From contig OZ023210.1 of NCBI GenBank assembly GCA_963995525.1, positions 20,210,184-20,274,183 of the forward strand: a stretch of 64,000 bases of DNA, in the 5' to 3' direction. Below are positions 43,084 to 53,340 of the stretch, one piece after another; position 1 is the stretch's first letter; each line of letters starts with the position of its first letter. The stretch is from Escarpia spicata. Taxonomy: Eukaryota > Annelida > Polychaeta > Sabellida > Siboglinidae. Made by a program: the position numbers and the translations under genes. The notes beneath the pieces were generated by a model. The model had not been told where the DNA came from and ran no database searches. It saw only the letters and a program-made list of their open reading frames with translations.

Positions 43084-46000
43084 GTGAGTGCCGCCGGCGA
43101 CGATGACGACCCGATACAACCACCGCCCCGACTCCCCTTCGCCGATACTCTATCGAGGGAACTACGAGACGTCGTCCGAGATCACTGGATGACCATCCGA
43201 ACCCACGTGGCTAGAGGACCCGTGCAATCCAGGTACAATTACAGAGTGTCGACACTGGACACGAGCGCCCTAGAACCGTCACTGAAGATCATGTTCCGCG
43301 AACAGACGCACATCTTTAAGATTAATCTTAGTTATGGTTTTGTCCTAAGGAACAAGACCACGAACAGGTACAGGTATTTTCATTCGTCTTGTAACTGCTG
43401 CGGGCGTTACCTCGACGAACCGTGTCTGATCACAAACACTGCAGACTTTGATGCGTTTCTGGAAAGTATCCGAGAAACAGACGTGCTCCAGTGGGTCATC
43501 AATCAGCGTCCGGACAGTCAATGGGTGTGCGAGGTGGTCACGAATGTCACCTTCTTCGTCAATCACATCGTAGATCATCCGATAGGATGTGTGGATATCA
43601 CACTACCGAGGTACATCAAACGAATCAAAGCCGTCATCGGACTGGAAACAGACCCCGTCAACAATACAAAGTACACCGACAATCTGTGTCTCTTCCGGTG
43701 TCTGGCTCTGCATCGTGGATGCTATCGATACCACCTGGAACCCGCTGTGCGGGTACTCTACACGAAGTACGACCGTGACGGAGTGACAATGAAAGACTTT
43801 AACGGGGTGACAATGGACGATCTCTATCGCGTCGAGACCACCTTTGAGACCAACGTGTGTGTCTACAAGATCGTCGAACCGGAAGAAGAAGGCGGAAAGG
43901 CGACTGCCGAACTCGTACGCCGGTCCTTGTGTCACTATCCCGAAACGATGTACGTCAATCTTCACGAGACACACTGTTCCTACATACAAGACGTGAACAT
44001 GTACTGTCACTCTTATCGATGTAGGAAGTGTGGCGACTCGCTATGGCGCGACGCACACAAACTAGAACGACACGAGCGCGGGTGTACGGGAGGCGTGCGA
44101 AAGATCTATCCCGGTGGTGTCTACCATCCGTCGCCGACAGTCTTCCAGTGCTTGGACGACGAAAACATTCACGTTACCGAGTGTTTGCGCTACTATCCGT
44201 ATCGCGCCACCTTCGACTTCGAGTCCTGGTTCGATACGTCACAGCTTCCGTCGGACAGCGACAAAGTCCACTGGGTGGCTCGTCACGTACCGTTGAGTGT
44301 GTCCCTGGCGAGTAACGTACCCGGATTCGAACAGGTACAATGTCTGATCACGGATGGTGACAGCAACAAATTGGTAGCCGACATGATGGGTATCCTTCAG
44401 ACGATGAGCGAAGCAGCCTACGACGCCATCGTAGACAGTTACGAGGGCACACTACACGAAATCGGGGAGGCTATCACGACGTGGGACGAACAGGAGGCAT
44501 CCGCCGCAGAAGGAGACGACAACGAGTCACGGCGAAAACCGACCAATCCCTACAAAACTCTCATGGGTCAATTGTACAGTTGGCTTCATCAGTTGCCCGT
44601 CATCGGCTTCAACTCGAGCAGGTACGATCTGAACGTCGTCAAACAGTTCCTGGTACCCTACTTCCTGTCCCAAAAGAACGCAACAGAGGACGGGGAGGAG
44701 GAGGAGGGGACGTTTCACGTGATCAAACGCGGTAACACGTTTATGTGTCTATCGACGAACGACCTCAAATTCCTCGATATGACTCATTATATCGCCCCGG
44801 GATTCTCGTACGACAAGTACCTGAAAGCGTACGGTTGCGAGGTCACGAAAGGTCACTTCCCGTACGAATACATGGACAGTTTGGAGAGACTCGACGACAC
44901 CGCTCTACCTCCCAAAGAGGCCTTCTTCAGTCGACTGAAGAACGAAGGTATATCCGACGACGACTACACGCGATGTCGGAAGGTGTGGCGAGACAACGAC
45001 ATGGAGACTCTGCGAGACTTTCTCGTCCGGTATAACAACAGGGACGTCGTGCCGTTCTTGGAGGCCATCGCCAAACAGTTCGACTTCTACCGACACCGCG
45101 GTATCGACATGTTCAAACAAGGGATCAGTATACCTGGTTTGACCTTGTCCTATCTGTTCACCTACGTGCCGGAGAGGACGTTCTTTACGCTCTTCAACGA
45201 GACGAACAAGGACGTCCACCAGCTCGTCAGAGAGAACATCGTCGGAGGACCGTCACTCATCTTCACCAGACACCACGAGAAGGGGGTCACGAAGATACGT
45301 CGTAACGACTACGGTGATGCGGCTCGAACGTGTCAGTCAATCGTTGGCTATGATGCGAATGCATTGTATCTGTGGTCGATATCGCAAGAGATGCCAACGG
45401 GATGGTACACGCGACGACGGGAAGAGAAAGAGTTCCGATCCGAAGCGGCACAGCCCACAGGTCAGATGGCTGCCGAATGGCTGACGTGGGAGTCCGAAAG
45501 CACGGGACTCACCATACGTCACCAGACCAACGGTCGAGAGAAGCGCATCGGTAAACTGTCGGTAGACGGTTGGTGCAGCGAAACGAAGACGGCCTATCAA
45601 TTTCACGGGTGCTACTATCACGGTTGTCCGTGTACCGGTCGTGAGGTCAACGAGGTCAAAGGGAAACCCATGACGCAACTGCTCGCCGAAACGCGAAAGA
45701 ACACGGCCTATCTTCGACACTTTGTGAGTGTCGTCGAGTTGTGGGAATGCGAGTGGAAGGTCGCGAGACGCGATCCGTGCGTGAAACAGTTTCTGGACGT
45801 TCGGCAACGCCGTCGACACATGCGCTGGAAAATGACGACACAACAGATCCTGACAGGGGTGCGCAACGGTAGCGTGTTCGGTATGATTCAGTGCGACATA
45901 CGTGTACCGGAGGTCCTGCGCGCGCACTTTGCCGAGATGCAGCCCATCTTCAAGAACATTCACCTGACCCGGGACGACCTCGGACCGTTCATGCGTCGCT

Positions 46001-47076
46001 ACGCCGAAGAACACTACATCATGGCGACTCCGCGTCGCATGCTCGTCGGGAGTTATCGTGGGGATAAGATCTTGCTCGCCACACCTCTCTTGTGATGGTA
46101 CCTCGCGCACGGACTCGAGGTGACGCACGTCTACCAGGTCATCGAGTACACACCGGTCGCCTGCTTCCGACGATTCGGCGAGGCGGTGTCCACCGCACGT
46201 CGCGAAGGAGACGCCCATCCCGACAAGGCCATGATCGCGGATACCAACAAACTTATGGGTAATTCTTCCTATGGGAAATTTATCACCAACGTCGATAAGC
46301 ACCGCGAAGTCACCTACTGTACGGAGAAGAGCGCATCGTCCGCGATCAACAATCGTCGCTTCCGTCAACTCGACGTCGTCGCCGCCGATGCGTACGAGAT
46401 CGAAATGCACAAGCGCACCGTCAAATACGCTCTGCCTACGCACGTGGGATTCTTCGTGTTGCAGTGGGCCAAACTGCGCATGTTGGAGTTCTACTACGAC
46501 TTTATGATCAGGTACGTGGATCGTCCGCTGTTCGAGTACTGCGAAACCGATACGGATAGCGCCTATTTGGCTCTAGCTGGAGAGTCCGTCGACGACCTCA
46601 TGACCCCGGCACTACGTGACCACTACTATCGTCACCGCTCCGAATGGCTACCGTCCGAATGTTGCGACGATCATCGGAACGACTACATACGCTGTCGACT
46701 AGCCGGACGTCCGTGGAACGGCACCGAGACGTGTTGCAAGGCGTGCAAAGCGTACGACAAGAGAACACCGGGACTCTTCAAGGTCGAATGGTCCGGCGAC
46801 TGTTTCCAGGGACTATGCAGTAAGACCTACTATTGTTCGGGTACGGTTGATAAATACACCACCAAAGGACTGAACAAACGACTCAACGCCATCGACAAGC
46901 AGGCGTTCCTGGACGTGCTGACCAGTCGTCGTAGTGGAAGCGGAGTGAACCGTGGGTTCCGGGTCAATCACTCGTCCGTGCTGACGTACACCCAGGAACG
47001 CGCGGCGTTGACCTACTTCTATGCCAAGCGCGTGGTCAACGAGGACGGAATCACCACGGGTCCGGTGGACGTGTAA
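43084..47076 (+). pseudogene. polB: Protein-primed family B DNA polymerase, one internal stop
   Basis: About 1330 codons, read from 43084 (GTG; first in-frame ATG 43189), with a single in-frame TGA at 46093-46095. Order: N-terminal region with a finger-like CRKCGDSLWRDAHKLERH (about 313-330); exonuclease motifs FDFESW (about 375), GFNSSRYDLN (about 508) and YNNRDVV (about 650); polymerase motif A VGYDANALYLWS (about 753); a TAYQFHGCYYHGC block; then after the stop motif B NKLMGNSSYGKF (about 1054) and motif C ETDTDSAY (about 1152). It would replicate the element by protein priming. The TGA lies between motifs A and B, so a truncated product would have no polymerase activity. All catalytic motifs are otherwise present. 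Confidence 0.95.
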
Positions 47077-47098
47077 CACCGAACCACTGCTGACACGA

Positions 47099-47152
47099 TG
47101 AGGAAATGCGCCCCTACGTCAGTTGGGGTTATAGGCGCCTCTAGCTGTCACG
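47099..47152. other. Imperfect hairpin module, copy 2
   Basis: GAGGAAATGCGCCCCTACG, then GGGGTTATAGGCGCC and AGCTGTCAC, 25 bp after the polymerase stop. Second copy of the module at 42361-42414, with the loop sequence changed while the paired parts are kept. Confidence 0.6.
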
Positions 47153-47230
47153 CGGTTAGTAGGTGGGAGACACACGAAAAAAATAACACTATTTAGTCAG
47201 ATACCACGCAATCGATAGTCGTAGCGCAGC

Positions 47231-47413
47231 ATGTCACGGACGGGAGCGGTCGTAGCTGTAGCACTAGTGGGAATACTCGGTCTGTACCTGTACGTCTTGT
47301 ACGTCTTGTTCCGCGATCCCTTCCTTCGTTGGTGTGGCGGAGGTGTCGTCGTCGTCGTATCTAACAGCACAGCGGACAACGTAACATTGTCGAACGGCAC
47401 CAGCGATTACTAG
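47231..47413 (+). CDS. Small single-pass membrane protein
   Basis: 60 codons. Residues about 6-28 are a hydrophobic helix (VVAVALVGILGLYLYVLYVL). A short basic/Cys loop, a second Val-run and a hydrophilic tail with three possible N-glycosylation sites (NST, NVT, NGT) follow. The stop TAG directly abuts the ATG of the ATPase gene at 47414, so both probably lie on one transcript. Function unknown. Confidence 0.6.
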   Translation: MSRTGAVVAVALVGILGLYLYVLYVLFRDPFLRWCGGGVVVVVSNSTADNVTLSNGTSDY

Positions 47414-48031
47414 ATGGACACGCGATGGAAACACCCCTTCACCTGTATCGTCGCGGGTCCGACGGGATGCGGTAAGAGCACGTTCGTGATGCGTCTGCTA
47501 CGTCACGCCGCGACGATTATCGATCCGCCTCCAGATAAGATCACGTGGTGTTACGGTGTATGGCAGAGTGCCTACGTCGACAACGACCTGGTACGCTTCG
47601 AGGAAGGCTTGCCGAGCGGTGCGTTCGATGCATCGACGCGTAACCTCGTGGTCATCGACGATCTGATGGCGGAAACGGACGAACGGGTCACGACCTTGTT
47701 CACGAAAAAGAGTCATCACCAGAACACGTCCGTACTGTATCTCGTGCAGAACCTGTTTCCGAAGAACAAGGAGAGTCGCACGATCAGTCTGAACGCACAC
47801 TACATGGTAGTCTTCAAGAATCCTCGCGACGCGTCACAGATCGGACACTTGGCGCGACAGATGTATCCGGGACGCCTGAAGTTTGTACAGGAAGCGTTCC
47901 GAGACGCCACGGCACCTCCGTACGGTTATCTCCTCGTCGATCTGAAACAGGACACGCCCGACGACATGCGTCTGCGCACGGGCGTCCTTCCGGACGACGG
48001 TGTCCAGTACGTGTACCAACCCAAAGTATAA
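47414..48031 (+). CDS. A32-like DNA-packaging ATPase
   Basis: 205 codons, intact. Walker A GPTGCGKS at residues 15-22, Walker B LVVIDD at 78-83, and a sensor-like YLVQNLF after a KSHHQNTS segment. It matches the FtsK/HerA-superfamily packaging ATPase found in Polintons and nucleocytoplasmic large DNA viruses, expected to drive genome translocation into capsids. Usual Polinton length. Starts immediately after the upstream membrane-protein stop. Confidence 0.95.
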   Translation: MDTRWKHPFTCIVAGPTGCGKSTFVMRLLRHAATIIDPPPDKITWCYGVWQSAYVDNDLVRFEEGLPSGAFDASTRNLVVIDDLMAETDERVTTLFTKKSHHQNTSVLYLVQNLFPKNKESRTISLNAHYMVVFKNPRDASQIGHLARQMYPGRLKFVQEAFRDATAPPYGYLLVDLKQDTPDDMRLRTGVLPDDGVQYVYQPKV

Positions 48032-48088
48032 GACGTCCGCGCGCACGCCTCGTCCCTTCAGTCGCAGTATGGTCGTGAAGACAACAGC

Positions 48089-48460
48089 ATGTCCGAACTC
48101 GTGAAGAAACACCTCCTCTGCATACAGACGCTGAACAGGTACAAGAGCACGAAATTGAGACGAGCCATCATCAGAAACGCCGACGCCGATCTGTTGTGTG
48201 CACTAGCCGAGTGTGCCTACAACACATTGAAGAAGAACGTGCCCCTGACCGACGCGCAGAGACGCGCTCTGAGTGTGTACAAAACAAACCTGCGCGCTTT
48301 GGCAAAGAAAGACGCGCCGGCAGCGAGGAGACGTCGCATCTTGCTACGCGGTAACAACCAGGGCGGCGGGGGACAGACCGGTGGTTTCCTGTCGGCGCTG
48401 CTGGCACCTTTGGCCGGTGCGGTCTTTCTACCCTTGCTAAAACAGGTGCTACTCAAGTAG
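48089..48460 (+). CDS. Basic Polinton protein with Gly-rich hydrophobic C-terminus
   Basis: 123 codons. N-terminal helical region (KHLLCIQTLNRYKSTKLRRAI), a basic middle (AARRRRILLRGNN), then QGGGGQTGGFLSALLAPLAG and a hydrophobic end. Proteins of this plan recur next to the ATPase in Polintons; a virion or membrane-active role is likely but unproven. The Gly-Gly stretch could be a protease cleavage region. Confidence 0.7.
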   Translation: MSELVKKHLLCIQTLNRYKSTKLRRAIIRNADADLLCALAECAYNTLKKNVPLTDAQRRALSVYKTNLRALAKKDAPAARRRRILLRGNNQGGGGQTGGFLSALLAPLAGAVFLPLLKQVLLK

Positions 48461-48469
48461 ACGACGACG

Positions 48470-48756
48470 ATGGAACACACACGGAAGATGGCTTTGGTAG
48501 ATCCACGACTGTTGGATAGTCTACGCGCACCGGCACCGATGGATACCCTAGGACGCAAAGTACAGGTGCTCGACGACGAGATGAAAGTCATACTCGACAG
48601 ACAAGATCTCGCCAACGGTGACAAGGTCGTCATGTATAATCAAGTGTTGCAACGCCACAACGCGTTGGCCGATCGACGCGTGCGCGAACCAGTGCGCGTG
48701 ATGACGGTCAACAAGGACACGTCCCCGATGGTCACAGCGGCGGGGGCGGCGGCGGG

Positions 48757-48794
<38 letters not shown>

Positions 48795-49297
48795 ACCCGA
48801 CCCCGCCAGAGGCGGGGGCGACAGGTATGGAAGCGGCGGTGGTGGCAGGTATGGAAGCGGACGTCGTCGACAGCGTTCCCAAGGCACTGCGGACCAAAGC
48901 TAGACTACTGATGGAACGTCTGAAACGAGACGTCGTGTGGAATGCACGCGGAGAGCTCATGCACAAAGGCGTAGCGGTATCCGGAAGTAACGTGGTGAAC
49001 CTCGTGAACGATCTGTTGCGTCAGCGCAAGACCGTTGGCAGTCCAACGGGGTGGCAGGTGTTTGCGCGTCAACTCGGCACCATGAATCTACCCATGGAGT
49101 TGGTGGGTAACGAGGTCAGGAGACTGGCCATTCAACAGGAACAAAGGAGGAGTGCCGTAGCGGCAGCGGCCACACGGTCGCTCGGTAGAGCGCGTCGATC
49201 GCTGCAGTGGACACCCCTCACGCGGAGACGAATGAGCCCGTCCACTCTACCTACGCCACCGGCCTCGACTAGTAAGGGATGGGAGAATCTCAGATAA
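48470..49297 (+). CDS. Conserved Polinton virion-type protein with poly-Ala insert
   Basis: 275 codons. The N-terminal block (LVDPRLLDSLRAP, LDDEMKVILDRQDL, YNQVLQRHN) and C-terminal block (RDVVWNARGELMHKGVAV, GSNVVNLVNDLLR) are of the type seen in Polinton structural gene sets. Between them a GCG-rich repeat (about 48737-48800) encodes about 20 Ala/Gly residues. The tail is basic (TRSLGRARRSL). Function unknown; a capsid-associated or DNA-binding role is inferred from position. Confidence 0.7.
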
Positions 49298-49429
49298 AAG
49301 AGGCGCACCGTCTCGATTCGCCGACATAATGTGCGATTCACAGGATAGTCTACGTCGTCTGTATACCGGTGTCGCTTACGCCGGACTTCCCATCGTGTGC
49401 GGCATTATCGGCGATTATATCATACGATC

Positions 49430-50500
49430 ATGGTGCGACGACGAAAACAGCTGGAGGACTTCTACTTCGACCCCGCCAAGGTGGAAAGTTACGGGGGAAT
49501 CGCGTCTTTGCGACGAGACGTACCACGCGTACCGAGAAAGATGGTCGAAAAATGGCTATCGGAACAGAACGCCTATACCCTACACAAACCGGTCAGAGTT
49601 CGTTTCAAGCGACGACGCACGGTCGTCGGAGGACGGGATCAACAGTGGCAAGCCGATCTCGTTGACGTGGCCAGTCTGAAAAAAGAAAACGACGGTACGA
49701 CGTTCCTGCTCACGGTGATCGACGTCTTCTCGAAAGTCGCCCGATGCGTTCCGCTGAAGACCAAGTCGGCGACGTCTGTGTCGAAGGCGCTGAACGGACT
49801 CTTCACCGACGTACAGCCGTTGTTTTTGCAGACCGATAGAGGTCTGGAATTCTATAACCGTAGCGTTCGGGGTGTATTGGACAGGTACGGCATCCAACAC
49901 TTCTCCACCTGTAACGAGGAGATCAAGGCGAGCATCGTGGAACGCTTCAATCGCACGCTAATGACGCGGCTGTGGCGATACCTGACACACAAAGAATCGT
50001 GGCGATACATCGATATCCTTCCGGATCTGGTGCGCACGTACAACGACACGCCCCATCGCAGTATCGGGATGCTACCGTCGAAGGTGGATGCGACTAATCA
50101 GGAAGAGGTGTGGCAGCGCCTGTACGGTGGTCATCACGGTAAGGGCGTACCCTAGTACCACGTGGGGGATGGCGTGCGTAGCAGTAAGGTCAAGAGACGA
50201 TTCGAAAAAGGCTACACGGTGAATTGGACAGAGGAACTATTCACGATACTCGAGGTGCATCCGTCCGATCCGCCCGTCTATCTTATAGCGGACGATCTCG
50301 GAGAGATACTGGACGGTACCTTCTACGAGCCGGAGTTGCAGAAGGTGACGGTTCCGGCCGATAAACTGTACCGCGTGGAATCGATAGTACAGCGCCGCAA
50401 GGTAGGCAGGCGACGGGAGGTGTTGGTGAAATGGTTCGGATACCCTTCGAAATTCAACAGCTGGATCGACGCCAAGGCCCTCGTCGGCTATAAAGACTAG
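49430..50500 (+). pseudogene. Retroviral-type DDE integrase with chromodomain, one internal stop
   Basis: Start taken at ATG 49430 (an upstream in-frame GTG exists). A single in-frame TAG lies at 50153-50155, after which the frame continues to TAG at 50498. Core catalytic residues are D76 (QWQADLVDV), D136 (FLQTDRGLEF) and E171 (ASIVERFNRT). After the stop: a GDGVRSSKVKRRFEKGY SH3-like segment and a chromodomain (YRVESIVQRRKVG, EVLVKWFGYPSKFNSW). It would insert the element and generate the 6-bp target duplication. The stop removes the C-terminal DNA-binding and targeting modules but leaves the whole catalytic core, so partial activity is conceivable. Confidence 0.93.
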
Positions 50501-50533
50501 TCACGCGCCCGTCGCGATGTCAGTCGTCCACGC

Positions 50534-50836
50534 ATGGCAGACGAGACGACATCACGGATTACCGTTAGTGACGAAGAAGAAGAAGAAGAAGACGACGTCG
50601 ACGCCACTCCACCAATAAAGAAAGAGAGGACTCCGTGGCATATATTTGGCGCCGCGTGTCCCAAAGAGGAGATAGTCTTTCTGTGTCAAGTCGTCGTCTT
50701 GTACACGGTCATCTTTGTCAGCATCTACAACCTGACGTTCGGCCACCACGTCAATCCGACTCTTTGGACGGCCCTGTTGAGTAGATCGTTGGGTTACCTG
50801 CTACCCAGTCCGACGTTGAAACATGGCGACGAGTGA
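50534..50836 (+). CDS. Conserved Polinton membrane protein
   Basis: 100 codons. A strongly acidic N-terminus (EEEEEEDDVD) is followed by CPKEEIVFLCQVVVLYTVIF (transmembrane helix, about 42-65), and a C-terminal block LWTALLSRSLGYLLPSPTLK. The pattern is conserved among Polintons just upstream of the minor capsid gene. Its last 14 bp overlap the minor capsid start. Function unknown. Confidence 0.75.
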   Translation: MADETTSRITVSDEEEEEEDDVDATPPIKKERTPWHIFGAACPKEEIVFLCQVVVLYTVIFVSIYNLTFGHHVNPTLWTALLSRSLGYLLPSPTLKHGDE

Positions 50837-51616
50837 TTTCTATCTCACGTTGCCCAGCAATGCTTCCATGGACACGCACCCCGACAACACTACGTCACGA
50901 CGCTACCGAAACGTATCCTACTACGGGAACAATGGGAGTGCGGACTGGTGGAGGTACAGTACCCACACAGTTGGTACAACATCGCAGGCGACGAAGCGGG
51001 GTTCGCCGTGTCACTACCGATAGATGAATATCGGGACCCGCGGTCCCTGCACACGGAGATTATCCGAATCGGAACCGGACACTATAAAGATCCGTGGTCA
51101 CTGATCCTCGTCATTAACGCTGCTCTACGTCGCGTGGTGGGAGAGGGACGAGTGAAACTGAGCTACAGCATCATCACGCATAAGGTATCGGTGCACATGG
51201 CACAGAATACCGTCTTCCGCGCCGCTATGCTGACCACCGTTCTCGGCTTTCGTACCGCTACGCTGGCGGCTCTCCCGAAGGACCCCGCGGCACCCGAGTT
51301 CAAGGTACGTATCGTGGAAGGTGACACCGTGGTCACCATGGAACGGGAATCGCTCTACATCTACACGGACGTCGTGGAACCGCGAGTTGTCGGTGACAGT
51401 CTCGTACCGCTGCTGCGCATCGTTTCGGTGAGCGGTCGCCATGGCGACGTCGTGTCGAAGACCTTCGACAAGACTCACTACGTGCCCGTGCTCTGCAAAG
51501 AGTTTGGCACGATCGAGATAGATATAAGAGACGACACGGGACCACGCGTGTCATTCGAGGTCGGCAAGGTGACAGTGACACTTCATTTCCAACGGCAACG
51601 GACGGCACTGTTCTAG
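50823..51616 (+). pseudogene. Minor capsid (penton-like) protein, one frameshift
   Basis: ATG at 50823 begins MATSDFYLTLPSNASMDTHP, the standard N-terminus of Polinton minor capsid proteins. The family sequence then continues in another frame (LVEVQYPHSWYNIAGD from about 50945, to TAG at 51614). The change lies at about 50890-50905 and amounts to one lost base or two gained. The downstream frame is open for over 220 codons (YKDPWSLILVINAAL, LGFRTATLAAL, VEPRVVGDSLVPLLRIV) as in single-jelly-roll penton proteins. Vertex-forming role by family. Confidence 0.88.
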
Positions 51617-51620
51617 AGAG

Positions 51621-52037
51621 ATCAATTACAACGATTACTACGCTCGTCAAGCGGGTGGTGCGCTTCCTTAATTCGCGGGTGCCCGATACCAACGAGGACA
51701 CGGACTGGGAAGTCTATTCGGAGGTCTACTGCGTAGCGTCATGCCACTCGTCAAGAGAGGCGCCGTGGCGTTGGGAAAGAGAGCTCTGTCGACCGGCGCA
51801 CGTATAGCCGACGACGTCCTGGCGGGACAGAACATCAGAACGGCCGCCAAACGTCGCGCCACCGCTGCAGGTAGAGAAATGATAAGCGACCTCTTGACCC
51901 CTGGCGTGCATAAGCGTATAAGACGCACACCCGCCGCGAAACGAGTCAGTACAGCCGCGAGACGTCGAAGGAAGCAGCAGCAGAGACCGAAGGCACGTCG
52001 TGAACCGGATATATTCGACAATGGCGTTCGTTCATAA
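51621..52037 (+). pseudogene. Basic protein upstream of major capsid gene, one stop and no ATG
   Basis: The frame from 51621 has NYNDYYARQAGG, an in-frame TAA at 51669-51671, then ARYQRGHGLGSLFGGLLRSV and, from ATG 51741, KRGAVALGKRALSTGARIAD and a very basic tail (AARRRRKQQQRPKARR). This plan (aromatic N-terminus, Gly-rich hydrophobic segment, basic C-terminus) recurs in Polintons before the major capsid gene and suggests a core or DNA-binding protein. No ATG precedes the NYNDYY segment here. The intact 98-codon part could still be made from 51741. Confidence 0.7.
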
Positions 52038-53340
52038 ACTATCATGCGAGGGACTCAAGAGCGAACTCGATATCTTCGCCTTGCCTCCGACTAAGACCAG
52101 CATCATCGACAGTCGCACGGTCCACTACCAACCGATGTCCTCGCTCGACTCGGGTGGTCCGATCGAATTCGTCGTACCTGGTTCGGGAGACGATTACCAG
52201 GATCTCTCTAGCATGACGCTACACATTCAGGCGAAGGTGACGCGTGCCGACGGAAGCGATCTCGACGCCGCCGATCCCGTTGCTCCCGTGAATAACTGGC
52301 TCCATTCGCTGTTCAGTGAGGTCGACCTCTACCTGAACGGAACGCTCGTGACTTCCTCGACGAACACGTACCCGTACCGCGCCTACACAGAGACGCTGCT
52401 CAGTTACGGCAACGATGCCAAGGAGACGCATCTGACGAGTCAGATGTGGTACAAGGACACGGCTAATCTTATGGACGCCGTCGTCATTGACGGTGACGAT
52501 CCGACAGCCAACGCGGGGTTCGTCGCCAGACGCGCCATGATCGCCCAGAGTCGCGTGGTCGACATGACGGGTCGTCTCCACGTCGATCTCTCCCATCAGG
52601 ATAAACTCCTCATCAACGGTGTCGAGGCCAAGATACGTGTGGTGCGCAGTAAGGATGCGTTCGCACTCATAGCCGGCGGAGGTAACCCCGGCTACAAGAT
52701 ACAGATCGTCAACGCTACACTGTTCGTCAGGAAAGTCACCCTGAACCCAGGCGTACAGATGGCGCACATCAAAGCCCTCGAAAAGGCCACCGCCAAGTAT
52801 CCGCTGCGACCCGTCGAATGCAAGGTCTACTCCATTCCCACAGGTGCCCGTTCACATACGCACGAGAACCTCTTTCTTGGTGTTCTTCCGAAACGTCTCG
52901 TGCTGTGCTGCATCGATAACGACGCCTACAACGGACGCTACGACAGAAATCCCTTTCATGCTAAAAACAACAACATCAACTTCCTCGCCGTGTACGTCGA
53001 CGGACGACAGATACCCGCCAAACCTTTCCAGCCCGACTTCGAGAACGACCTCTTTGTCAGGTGCTACCATAACCTGTTCACCTCGACGGGTAAGGCGTGG
53101 CAGGACGAAGGCAACGGCTTGACTCGCTACGACTTCCGACACGGCTACACCTTCTTCGCTGTGGACCTCACCCCCGATGCGTGCGACGACTGCTGCTTCC
53201 ATCTGGTACATAAGGGCAACGTGCGCATCGAGATTCATTTCCACGACGCGCTGACAACCACTGTGAACGTCGTCGCCTACGCCGAATTCGAGAAGGTGCT
53301 GGAGATCGACAGGAGTCGTAACGTCATCTACGACAACTGA
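52021..53340 (+). CDS. Major capsid protein (double jelly-roll)
   Basis: 439 codons from ATG 52021, intact. Recognisable by MAFVHKLSCEGLKSELDIF, TKTSIIDSRTVHYQPMSSL, PVNNWLHSLFSEVDLYLNG, YPYRAYTETLLSYG, IPTGARSHTHENLFLGVLPK and the C-terminal VNVVAYAEFEKVLEIDRSRN. Polinton major capsid proteins are predicted double jelly-roll hexon-like proteins that would build an icosahedral shell. The start overlaps the preceding basic gene by 17 bp and the stop overlaps the protease start by one base. Confidence 0.95.
   Translation: MAFVHKLSCEGLKSELDIFALPPTKTSIIDSRTVHYQPMSSLDSGGPIEFVVPGSGDDYQDLSSMTLHIQAKVTRADGSDLDAADPVAPVNNWLHSLFSEVDLYLNGTLVTSSTNTYPYRAYTETLLSYGNDAKETHLTSQMWYKDTANLMDAVVIDGDDPTANAGFVARRAMIAQSRVVDMTGRLHVDLSHQDKLLINGVEAKIRVVRSKDAFALIAGGGNPGYKIQIVNATLFVRKVTLNPGVQMAHIKALEKATAKYPLRPVECKVYSIPTGARSHTHENLFLGVLPKRLVLCCIDNDAYNGRYDRNPFHAKNNNINFLAVYVDGRQIPAKPFQPDFENDLFVRCYHNLFTSTGKAWQDEGNGLTRYDFRHGYTFFAVDLTPDACDDCCFHLVHKGNVRIEIHFHDALTTTVNVVAYAEFEKVLEIDRSRNVIYDN

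Noticed and set aside
45337..46443. 368-codon minus-strand frame
   Set aside because: Antisense shadow of the DNA polymerase gene; it even spans the polymerase stop codon, as expected for an unrelated frame.
49329..49679. 116-codon frame overlapping the integrase start
   Set aside because: Its C-terminal two thirds overlap the integrase in another frame. Only the first ~40 residues (with a short hydrophobic stretch) are outside it; no family resemblance.
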